DNA of 64,000 nt from positions 1,736,615 through 1,800,614 of the forward strand of contig NW_020313288.1 of the NCBI RefSeq assembly GCF_003265705.1. Direction: 5' to 3'. Below are positions 54,822 to 64,000 of the stretch, piece by piece; positions within the stretch are counted from its first letter, which is position 1; every line of letters begins with the position of its first letter. This DNA is from Callorhinus ursinus. Its lineage: Eukaryota; Chordata; Mammalia; Carnivora; Otariidae. The position numbers and the translations under genes were made by a program. The notes beneath the pieces were generated by a model that had not been told where the DNA came from, did no database searches, and saw nothing but the letters and a program-made list of their open reading frames with translations.

Positions 54822-54869
54822 TCAGCGGGCTGTGCCTCCGTGGCTCCGAAGGGCCCTCACGCACTCCAG
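54822..54869 (+). other. PLIN4: PLIN4 non-coding exon 1
   Basis: Ends at CACTCCAG|GTGAGC. The exon 2 acceptor CTTCCAG precedes 54985, giving 20 nt of 5' UTR before the ATG at 55005. Confidence 0.7.
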
Positions 54870-55004
54870 GTGAGCGATGCCAGCGTGAGGCTGGGGGTGT
54901 GGTCAGGGGGCTGCTTGGCTTACAGGGGTGGGGCAGGAGGCCTGGGGGCCCCCTATTCACACACCCTCTCCGCCCCCCTTCCAGCTGCTTAGAATTTTGT
55001 TATC

Positions 55005-58000
55005 ATGTCCACCCACGAAGAAGGAGGCCGGGATCCTCCCAAACCCAAGGGCAAGGTAAGGGGAGGTGTGTGAGGGGGAGGTCCCTGCCAGGGCCTGGGA
55101 GCCCCCCAGAACCTTGGCAAGGTGACCTCCACAGTACTGGGGCCCGGAGGGGCTTCCCAGGTGAGGTGGGAAGCCTCTGAGAGCCATGGAACCCACTCTT
55201 CGCTCCTGTCCCAAGCTGGAGAATGGGTGGGGGGAGTGGGGGCCTCGAGCAACCCTCAGCTCCTTCCCCACTGTGTGATCTTGAACCAGCCATGGCCCCT
55301 CTCTGAGCCTCGGTTTCCCCATCTGTGAAATGGGGGCCGTGGAAGGCAGAGGTCTTTGGAGACCCGGAGGATGACCTTCTCCTCCATATGGGAGGCAGGC
55401 TGACTCTGCCCATTGCCCAGACAAGGAAACTGAGACTCAGAGAGGCTAAGACTCCTTCCTCGGGTCACCCAGGAACAAGGGGGAGGTGACACAGGAACCC
55501 AGGGCTGTCTGACGCTTTCCCCCACTCTGCCCCCAAGGCCCAGCCCTGCTAACGCTGCTCCTTGCCCCATGTAGACCCTGGGGAGCTTCTTGGGGTCCCT
55601 GCCTGGCTTCAGCTCTGCCCGGAACCTGATGGCCAGTGCCCACAGTTCAGCGAAAGAGGCCCGGCTGATCGCCGATCCCGCAGGAGCCTCTGCCCAGCCC
55701 CAGACTGAGGGTGAGTGGACAGCTCCACCGAGGCAGGGGCTCTGGAGGTGGGCCCCAGGAAGAAACCCTCCAGAGGGGGCTTTTGGCCACTTGGGGGCGG
55801 TTCATATGTGTCAGCGTCATCTCAATAGACACTACGGGGCTGGCATGCTCATTTTAGTGCCAGATGGGGAAACTGAGGCATCAGTACGGCAGGTGAGTGG
55901 CCCAAAGTAGCATAAGCAGCAACAGTGGGGTTGTGAACACAGCCTGTCTCCCTGCGATGTCCCCTACTTTCTCGACCCCTCCCCCGCCTCCCACCCCATT
56001 TCTGATGCACCACGGACCAGGGCCTGGTGTTCCCCATGTCTGAGCTCATTGACGATTTCCCTCCCGGTTCCCAAAAAGGGGCTTCGGCTTTCCGGGGCTC
56101 ACACAGCCCGGGTGGGGAGGCTCTCCACCCTTTGGGCAGCCCTGGGGTGTGCAGAGGGGCCGATTCAGGTAGTATGGGGCTGGGGCAACTGCCTGGACCG
56201 GACCTTACTCTGGGCCCAGAGCCCAGGGCTGCTGACTTCTGCTCCACATACCTGGGCCCGACGAGTAGCTGCCAGCCACAGCAGGGGCGGGGGGCGGGGC
56301 CCTGAGTCCTCCTGCCGTCCCCCTCGGGGGAGTGTCCAGGCAGGGACAACTCCAGGGAACTTCTGCTCCAGGAGCCCGAGACCCTGGAGGTCAGCAGAGC
56401 CTCTCGCAGGGCCCGGGACAGCGCCAGCCCTGTGGCCGTGCATGTCCCCTCCTGCCGTCCCTGGCAGGGTGGCTGGGACATTCCTGACCTTTCAGGCTGT
56501 GCCCACCAATTGCGCAACGGGCACCGGGGTGGCCAATGCCAGCCCACATCCCTCGCCCTTCCCGGTCGCCTGACCAGCTCCTGTCCCCCCAGCAGCCACC
56601 AACCTGGAGCAGACGGCCCACGGGGAGAAGCTACCACCGCCTTCAGATAAGGTGAGAGGTGCTGGCAGAGGCTGATGGTCCCCACCTCCTTCTGGGGCCC
56701 CTCCCGGGATGTTTCGGTTCCGGCCTTCCGAGGGGTTGTCATAGGCCAAGCAGAGGGCAGACGCCCGTGTGTGTCCTGCTGTTGGATTCCAGGTACTGGT
56801 TCCCCTCCGTGCTTCTGTGTGCACATCAGCACGGCAAGGCTCCACATAGTCAACAGAGAGCCCCCCCCCCACGCCCCCGCACCTCCCCGGCTCCGTCCAG
56901 CATCACGGGACCGAAAACACAGGCAACTCACCGTGTGTCGGGCTTTGGGCTAAGTGCTTTCTGCGTGCTGCTTCACAGTTAACGGGCCCCGGGAGGAAGG
57001 GAACCATAGTACCCCACACGGCAGCTGAAGCACAGAGAAGGCGAGCCACCTGCCAAAGGTCACACAGCAAGGCATGGTAGTGTAGTACCTGAACCTTGGG
57101 CAGTTAGAGGCTGCCCCGATGATGGGGACTTCCCGCGCTAGCACATCCCCAAGGCCTGGCCAAGCGGAGAGACTGATTCCAGAGCCCTGTTAGGACTCCT
57201 CGGCCCTCAGCTCAGCCAGATGGGAAAGGCAAAGGGGGAAGGACACCAGAGGCCCTCCGGCCCAGATTAAAACAGACCCTGGCAGTCACACCCTGTCCCC
57301 TCCCCCCTTCCTCTCCACTCCTTGCCTCTCTCAACCCACATCAATTGAGCACCTACTACCTGCAAAGTGCTTCAGGCACCTTGACTCCCTTCCTCCATAA
57401 TCCTTGAAGGAGGCACTGCTTTAGCCACCATGCTCTAGACAAATCTCAGAGAGGAGACATGGCTTGCCTGAGGTCACATAGTGAGGGGCTGGGGGGAGCA
57501 GAGAGCTGAGATTCAAACTCAGGTCCCCGCAGACAGGAGCCCAAATGCCCACTTGAAATGATGCTGGGCAGCAGGGAGGCACTGGTAAGAATAAAATTTC
57601 TGGGCTCCTCCCCCTCAGCCGTCTGGCTGTTTGGAGCCAGATGAGTCTTGGTTGTGCGACGTCCCGGGCACTGCAGGGAGGGTGCACTCGATGCCAGGAG
57701 CACCCTCTCCCCCGAGTCACGGCAAGCCCAGACATCCAAAGACGCCGCCCGGGGTCCCCTGGAGGGTAGAAGCACCCCAGTGCAGAAGCCCTGGCTTACA
57801 AACAGCACACTCGTGGTTGAAACTGCGTGCTGGCCCTCTGAGACCGTCACCACCCTGTGTTAGTTTAACTAACTAGAGAAACCGCCCTTTGGGGGGTCAA
57901 AAATGATGAAACCAATTGACGGGATCCCAAGACTCAAACCCAATACTTGTCCCTGTCCTTTTGCAGGTATTACTCTTCTAAAGGTTGACTCTCCTCTCTT

Positions 58001-61000
58001 ACTTGAAGATGTTCCTTTTAATGAGGGAGTTGGTCTCCCCACTCACGGGGAAACCAGGCTCGAAAGCTGCCAAAAGTAAAAAGTAGGCAGGGTGAACACA
58101 CTATGTCATTCAATGAGCGGCACTGAGCCCAAGTTCAGGGGACTTTGGCAAGGGCTCTGGAGCTGTAGGGACCTGCCATCAACAACGGGGACCATCTGCC
58201 ACTGGGACAGGGCTGCTTGAGGCTGGATATCGGCATGAGAGGAAAGTGTGCTGGGGTGGGAGGTGAGCGGCTGGCTTTCTGGGGGACAGTCCCCCTCCCT
58301 GAGGCACACGAAGGATCAGCTTGGCTGAAGTCTGGGGTGCAGTGTCTCCAGCTCTCCTCTTGACCACTTGTGTCCTTTCTTATCAGATGACCTCTGACGC
58401 AAAGGACCTGGTGTGCTCTAAGATGACCGAGAGCAAGGGTGCCATCTCCTCTGGGATGGCCAACATGGTGGACACAGCTAAAGGTGTGGTGCAGGGAGGC
58501 CTGGGCGTGACCCGGTCTGCACTCACGGGCCCCAAGGAGACTGTGGCCACTGGGGTCACCAGCGCAGTGGGTGTGGCCAAGGGCACCATCCAGACTGGCC
58601 TGGACACCACCAAGACCGTCCTGACGGGCACCAAGGACACCGTGTGCAGCGGGGTGACCGGTGCCATGAATGTGGCCAAAGGAGCTGTCCAGACTGGCAT
58701 GGACACCTCAAAGACTGTCCTCACGGGCACCAAGGATGCAGTGTCCACTGGGCTCACTGGGGCAATGAACATGGCCAAAGGCACCGTTCAGACTGGACTG
58801 GACACCACCAAGAATGTTGTCACAGGCACCAAAGATGCAGTGTCCACTGGGGTGACAGGGGCAGTGAACATGGCCATGGGAGCCATGCAAACTGGGCTCA
58901 ATACGACCCAAAACATTGCCACAGGCACCAAGGACACCGTGTGCAGTGGGGTGACCGGTGCCATGAATGTGGCCAAAGGAGCTGTCCAGACTGGCATGGA
59001 CACCTCAAAGGCCATCCTGACTGGCACGAAAGACACTGTGTCCACAGGACTCACAGGTGCACTGGGTGTGGCCAAGGGCACTGTCCAGACCGGCCTGGAC
59101 ACCACCAAGACCGTCCTGACGGGCACCAAGGATGCAGTGTCCACTGGGGNNNNNNNNNNNNNNNNNNNNNNNNNNNNNNNNNNNNNNNNNNNNNNNNNNN
59201 NNNNNNNNNNNNNNNNNNNNNNNNNNNNNNNNNNNNNNNNNNNNNNNNNNNNNNNNNNNNNNNNNNNNNNNNNNNNNNNNNNNNNNNNNNNNNNNNNNNN
59301 NNNNNNNNNNNNNNNNNNNNNNNNNNNNNNNNNNNNNNNNNNNNNNNNNNNNNNNNNNNNNNNNNNNNNNNNNNNNNNNNNNNNNNNNNNNNNNNNNNNN
59401 NNNNNNNNNNNNNNNNNNNNNNNNNNNNNNNNNNNNNNNNNNNNNNNNNNNNNNNNNNNNNNNNNNNNNNNNNNNNNNNNNNNNNNNNNNNNNNNNNNNN
59501 NNNNNNNNNNNNNNNNNNNNNNNNNNNNNNNNNNNNNNNNNNNNNNNNNNNNNNNNNNNNNNNNNNNNNNNNNNNNNNNNNNNNNNNNNNNNNNNNNNNN
59601 NNNNNNNNNNNNNNNNNNNNNNNNNNNNNNNNNNNNNNNNNNNNNNNNNNNNNNNNNNNNNNNNNNNNNNNNNNNNNNNNNNNNNNNNNNNNNNNNNNNN
59701 NNNNNNNNNNNNNNNNNNNNNNNNNNNNNNNNNNNNNNNNNNNNNNNNNNNNNNNNNNNNNNNNNNNNNNNNNNNNNNNACTGGGCTCAAGACGACCCAA
59801 AACATCGCCACAGGCACCAAGGACACTGTGTGCAGTGGGGTGACCAGTGCCATGAATGTGGCCAAAGGAGCTGTCCAGGGAGGTCTGGACACCTCAAAGA
59901 CCATCCTCATGGGCACCAAGGACGCAGTATCCACTGGGCTCACTGGGGCAATGAACATGGCCAAAGGCACCGTTCAGACCGGACTGGACACCACCAAGAA
60001 TGTTGTCACAGGCACCAAAGATGCAGTGTCCACTGGGGTGACAGGGGCAGCGAACGTGGCCAAGGGCACCATCCAGACTGGCCTGGACACCACCAAGACT
60101 GTCCTGACGGGCACCAAGGACACCGTGTGCAGTGGGATGACCGGTGCCACGAATGTGGCCAAAGGAGCTGTCCAGACTGGCATGGACACCTCAAAGGCCA
60201 TCCTGACTGGCACCAAAGATGCAGTGTCCACTGGGCTCACCGGGGCAGGGAGTGTGGCCAAAGGGACAGTGAGGACCATCCAGAATTGGTTACCTGGTAA
60301 TGAGGACAGTGTCTGGAGTGGACTCCCCAGTTACAGTGCCCCAGACAAAGGAGGGGAGCAAACTACCCTGAGACCCGAGGAGGCTCTGTCCTCTGGGGTA
60401 TCCAGCGCCCCAGACACTCTCTGTACCGGCCTGGACCTTGCCAGGGAAGCCACTGCCGTGGCCACAGGCACCCATGGGGCCACCCGGGGCAGGGAGGATG
60501 CAGGACACGAAGGAGCCGTGAGCTTTGCAACGCTCCGGGACGAGCTGGGGGAGCTGGGGGATATCTTCCACCCCATGGATGCCGAGGAGCAAGGTGAGAA
60601 CAGCATAGCCGGGCCCACCTCCCTGGGAGGGCTTGGCCTCTGTAAAACCCAAGCCCTGGACTTTCCAGGGGCCTCTCGGATTGAGGAATCCTGTCTTCCT
60701 TTCCAGCTCGGCTTGCTGCGTCCGAACCTGAGCCAAAGGTGCTCACGGCCGACCGCGGCAGCTATTTCGTGCGTCTGGGTGACCTGGCCCCTGGCTTCCG
60801 CCAGCGGGCTTTTGAGCATGCCCTGAGCCACCTGCAGCACAGCCAGTTCCAGGCCAGGGCTGCGCTGGCCCAGCTGGAGGACTCCTTAGAGCTGGTAAGA
60901 CCCTTGCCCTCCCCCACGGCACCTTCCTCAGAATAGCTCCCCAGGCTCCCCCAGGCCTTCGGCACCGCTGAGAGCTGCCACTCACGCTGGGGGGGCGGGC

Positions 61001-63181
61001 TGCACACAGTCCAGCAGCAGCCCATGGTGGCTGATGCAGATGGCGAGGGACCCCCGGCTCTGAGAACCTCCCGGTTCCCAAGCTGAGTTTCAGATGTTCA
61101 GATCCATCAGCCTCATTTACACACGCAGGGAGGAGCCCAGCGATGCGGCCTGAATCGGGATCCCCTGGGGTGTGCCCACGCAACTGTGTTTTCAATCAGG
61201 GCCCCGTGCTCTCTGGTGAGCCAGTTTGAAGAGCACTGGTCCAATCCCGTGGGGTCTCGATGGGGCTGATCAGGCCTCTGGGACGCTGGGCCATGTCTGG
61301 GGGCATCCGTAGCTGTCACGACTGTGGGAAAAGGTGCACCTGGCATTGAGAGGGGTGGGGCCAGGGATGGTGCTCAGCCCCGACCCAGCGCCCAGGACGG
61401 AGCACGGGCCTGACCCAACAGAGGTTTTGTTAGGCGGGTCACTCTGGCTGCTGAAGGGAGAACAGGCTGGACCTAGGAGATCAGTAAGATTTCCACAAAA
61501 ATCCTGGCAAGTGACAGACAACGGGGCCTCAGGGCTCGTGTCAGCGGCAGCGAGAGGCACCTGTGCTCAGGTTGTGCCTCCAGAGCAGGGCTGCCCCGGT
61601 CTGTGGGCGGGCTAGATGTGGGGCATGAGAGAGAGGGACCCTAAGGAACCTCGGAGACTTAAAATTTTTTTGAAGTATCGTATTTAAGTAACTTCTATAC
61701 CCAACATGGGGCCTGAACTTAACAATCCTGAGAGTGAGAGCCGCAAGCTCCACCGACTGAACCCTCAGCCAGGCACTCTGCCTGGGAGATTTTTAGCAGG
61801 GGACCCCAGGGGAGGTGCCGAGTGGGTTGAGAGTGAACAGTGAGAGCTTGGTTTGGGATGGGGGAAACTGGAGCTGACTAGCGGGCCCCAGGTGGGAGTT
61901 GCCGTGGCGCGCGCTGGGAGGGTGACTGCAAGTTGGGAGTCCACACCTGGCCCACGTGCTGCCTCCCCCACCCCCCAGCTGCTGGGACCACGGAGATTGG
62001 TGGTGGGGATAGGGAGGCTCCTATGTGCTGGCGACCGACCCAACAATCAAGGAAGGAAAACTGCCAAAAGAGCTTTACCTCCACCCAAGGGGGGGAAGAT
62101 AAACAGGCAAGAAACAAACATCTGCAATAACTCGACAGTGATGTGTCTCTGAGAATAATGAAATCTGACAGGGAGGACTAGAGGCCACTGCACTGGGTGG
62201 CCGGGGAAGGCCTCACCTGGAGGACAACCTCGAGCCAAGATCGGATGGGCACCATGTGTAAGGCCAGAGGAAGCATGCTCCAGGCCGGGCAGGCAGCATG
62301 TGCAAAGGCCCTGAGGCAGCAGCATGCTGGAAGTGGTCAGGGGACAAAAAGAGGCTTAGCGTGTCCAGAGCAGTGTGACAGTGTCAGCAGGAGACGAGGT
62401 CTGGGCAGGCCAGGGAGCAGACAGTGTAGGCCATGGTGAAGAGCTGGATCTTATCCAAAGGGCACTGGGGAGCTATGGGAGGGTTTTGAGCTGGGAAGAG
62501 TTTATTTGGTCTCTGACAAGCCCAAGAATATGGATTATTGCCCATCCTGACACAGATGGCTCTTCCACCACGCCACGAGGTCTAGACACGAGGCTCTAGG
62601 GCCAGGCCCAGGAATGTCCCCAGGGGAGAGTGTGTGAAAGGACCCCGCCGAGAAGCCGTACTTTCTCTGCTGGGCTCTCTTTCCAGATTGAAAGGGCCAA
62701 GCAGGCTCCAGAAAGCCAGCCATGGCTGGACCAGGGTCCGAGCAGCAGAGTGGAGGGAGCCGCTCCCCAGGAGGTATGTAACAAAGGGCCACGGCTCCCG
62801 CTCTTCTCCCCCAACTCCTGCTTACCTCACCCCTTCCCTCCCCCGCAGGTGCCAGGCTCCGGGGCTCTGTCCAGGGCCTGCGGCCTCATCCAGCAGCTCC
62901 ACGTGGCCTTCAGCACCCTGGCCTCCGGCCTCCAGGGCCTCCCCTCTGAGCTCCAGCGGCAGGTCGGGCAGGCGCGCCACAGCCTCTGTGAGCTCTACGG
63001 CCTCATCTCCTCAGCCAGCTCCGTGGAAGAGCTGCCGGCAGAGCGCCTGGCCCAGAGCCGCGGGGCCGTGGGCCAGGCATGGCAGAAGCTGGAGCAGATG
63101 CTGGAGAGTGTGCAGCATGGCCCACCGCTCTGCTGGCTGGTGGGGCCCTTTGCCCTGCACCCTGCTGGGCAGCAGCTGTAG
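55005..63181 (+). CDS. PLIN4: Perilipin-4 (S3-12), 7 coding exons, interrupted by an assembly gap
   Basis: Lipid-droplet surface protein of adipocytes and muscle whose 33-residue repeats form a very long amphipathic helix. Coding exons: 55005-55055, 55575-55710, 56593-56651, 58387-60593, 60707-60894, 62687-62773, 62849-63181. All are GT-AG. N-terminus MSTHEEGGRDPPKPKGK then TLGSFLGSLPGFSSARNL. The giant exon carries the 33-mer array (58429-60297), then a unique acidic segment. The C-terminal exons carry YFVRLGDLAPGFRQRAFEH and a four-helix bundle ending LCWLVGPFALHPAGQQL. The N run at 59150-59779 lies in the array, and the flanking frames differ by 2 nt. With 632 nt in place of 630 the CDS is 3,063 nt, 1,020 aa. 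Human is roughly 1,370 aa from memory, the difference being repeat number. Confidence 0.95.
56930..57560 (-). repeat. Two antisense MIR copies in a PLIN4 intron
   Basis: 56930-57110: 'ggctttgggctaagtgctttctgcg' and 'aagcacagagaaggcgagccacctgccaaaggtcacacagc'. 57325-57560: 'caattgagcacctactacctgcaaagtgcttcagg' and 'cttgcctgaggtcacatagtgagg'. Confidence 0.82.
57560..58320. other. PLIN4 intron sequence, nothing recognised
   Basis: No repeat or exon is supported ahead of the acceptor at 58386. Confidence 0.45.
58429..60297 (+). repeat. PLIN4: PLIN4 coding 99-nt (33-aa) tandem array with a 297-nt higher-order period
   Basis: Unit starts (ggc-acc-aag, Gly-Thr-Lys) fall at 58528, 58627, 58726, 58825, 58924, 59023 and 59122. 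After the gap they fall at 59813, 59912, 60011, 60110 and 60209, exactly 99 nt apart. A more diverged unit starts at 58429. Units with Val-Cys-Ser-Gly occur every third unit (58627, 58924, 59813, 60110). Confidence 0.95.
59150..59779. other. Assembly gap (630 N) inside the PLIN4 repeat exon
   Basis: Sequence is missing within a near-identical tandem array, a typical assembly failure. The reading frame changes across the run, so 630 cannot be the exact true length of an intact gene. Confidence 0.98.
60930..61240. other. PLIN4 intron with a MER5-like fragment
   Basis: 61140-61240 ('cctgaatcgggatcccctggggtgtgcc' to 'gccagtttgaagagcactgg') resembles a MER5-type DNA transposon end. The rest is unrecognised. 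Confidence 0.4.
61655..61775 (-). mobile_element. CAN-SINE fragment, antisense, in a PLIN4 intron
   Basis: 'gtatttaagtaacttctatacccaacatggggcctgaactt' and 'gccgcaagctccaccgactgaaccctcagccaggc'. Same subtype as the fragment at 4902. Confidence 0.85.
61780..62160. other. PLIN4 intron sequence, nothing recognised
   Basis: No repeat or exon is supported. Confidence 0.4.
62170..62530 (-). repeat. L2 LINE, antisense, in a PLIN4 intron
   Basis: 'ccgggcaggcagcatgtgcaaaggccctgaggcagcagc', 'agtgtaggccatggtgaagagctggatcttatcc' and 'gggagctatgggagggttttgagctgg'. Confidence 0.88.
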
Positions 63182-64000
63182 GTCCCTCCTGCCCACGAAG
63201 CCCTCCGCGGAGCCTTCTCCCCAGCCCAAACCAGCTCCAAATCCCCGAAGGTCTGCACCCTGCAGGCTGGCGCTGCCTGGCACCCGTGGGGGCACCCAGG
63301 ACTTTTGAGTTCAGCCGCACCGCGCACCCAGCTCTGGCCCTGCCTACGCCGTCCGCCCTTTCTTCCCAAGCACCGCTGGGCCTTCTCCTGGCCTAGGGGC
63401 CCAGGGCTGCTAAGACCGCTGACAGAGGGCCTTCCCCTGAAGGTCTCAAGCAAGCACTCCAATTAGGAAAGAGAAGTGGAGACATGCCTAGGTCTAGAAA
63501 GTTCTCCAGTCAGCAGCCTCCACAAGGCACCCTTTTATCTTTGGGGCACCCCAGTCTGGGTCCTTTAGCTACCGGCACAGCAGGGGCTCCTCCATCATCC
63601 TGGGCTCCTGGAGCACTGCCCTCACTCCAGAAGCATACACCCCAGCCCTCAGCAAACCGTATTCCATTGTACCAGAAGGTACCAGAATGCCACTGTCACC
63701 CGGCGCGGGCTCCTACCGCCTCTGCCGACACCCAGTGTGGCCAAAGGGCTCTGAGGGTGAAGCTGCAGCAGCCCACTGTGGCCTCGGCCCACCCCCCAGA
63801 GCTGATGTTTTGTGGTCCCCAAGGTCCCTGGGCTGAGGAAGGAACGAGAGGTCTTTCCCGCAGGGGATGGGGCCCTAGGGGGTATATGACAAAATGTGCT
63901 CAACACAGTCCCACACTCCCCCCAGGCTGGCGAACACGGGCTGGGACACACGCAGCATCCCCTCCTTCCCAGCCACATTGTCCCTAAATGCCCAGGGCAG
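63182..64000 (+). other. PLIN4: PLIN4 3' UTR, running off the window
   Basis: Follows the TAG at 63179-63181. No AATAAA or ATTAAA is visible to the window edge, so the 3' UTR probably continues beyond it. Confidence 0.65.

Noticed and set aside
45010..57480. AGGTCA half-sites near PLIN5 and PLIN4 as PPAR response elements
   Set aside because: Those I could locate fall in MIR relics ('caaggtcacacagc') and lack a properly spaced second half-site.
58644..60826. Long open frames in other frames and on the - strand across the PLIN4 array
   Set aside because: They arise from a stop-free 99-nt unit repeated in tandem and from Ns read as X; only one frame is continuous with the spliced flanking exons.

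Overview
This window is vertebrate nuclear DNA, almost certainly from a caniform carnivore. It carries many tRNA-derived CAN-SINEs whose heads read like GGGGCGCCTGGGTGGCTCAG and whose tails are AAATAAAT-rich, inserted among ancient mammalian L2, MIR, L1 and hAT relics. No copy has the SINE head I associate with dog (GGGATCCCTGGGTGGCGCAG), so a bear, mustelid or pinniped is more likely than a dog. That last step is inference. There are two assembly gaps, 10 N at 30663-30672 and 630 N at 59150-59779.

Four spliced protein-coding genes lie head-to-tail on the + strand: SEMA6B, LRG1, PLIN5 and PLIN4. From memory this is the same order and relative orientation as human chromosome 19p13.3. I rebuilt every coding exon from GT/AG junctions and reading phase. 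SEMA6B has 16 coding exons (894 aa), LRG1 has 2 (347 aa) and PLIN5 has 7 (456 aa). PLIN4 also has 7, with a large repeat exon broken by the long gap (about 1,020 aa once the gap length is corrected).

Layout: 1-9.3 kb is intergenic, with relics and a CpG island at 6.4-7.3 kb. The probable SEMA6B promoter and non-coding first exon lie at 9.3-9.8 kb, followed by a previously unremarked array of about 71 bp units at 9.86-10.34 kb and a roughly 16 kb first intron full of L2 and MIR. SEMA6B coding exons run from 26.0 to 36.2 kb. L2, L1 and SINE layers fill 37.3-40.6 kb. LRG1 lies at 40.7-43.2 kb, PLIN5 at 44.5-51.5 kb, and PLIN4 from 54.8 kb past the right edge.

The genes are not one pathway. SEMA6B is an axon-guidance transmembrane semaphorin, LRG1 is a secreted leucine-rich glycoprotein, and PLIN5 and PLIN4 are tandem paralogous lipid-droplet coat proteins. 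LRG1, PLIN5 and PLIN4 each have a TATAAGG box just upstream of exon 1, whereas SEMA6B starts in a TATA-less CpG island. The most informative observations are the period-3 higher-order structure of the PLIN4 33-mer array, which predicts the true gap length, and the matching exon phases that tie the array to a single PLIN5 exon. Others are the 71 bp array beside SEMA6B exon 1, a cluster of TAATTAC sites in SEMA6B intron 1, and the shared TATA heptamer. I found no CRISPR, bacterial, viral or selfish-gene system.
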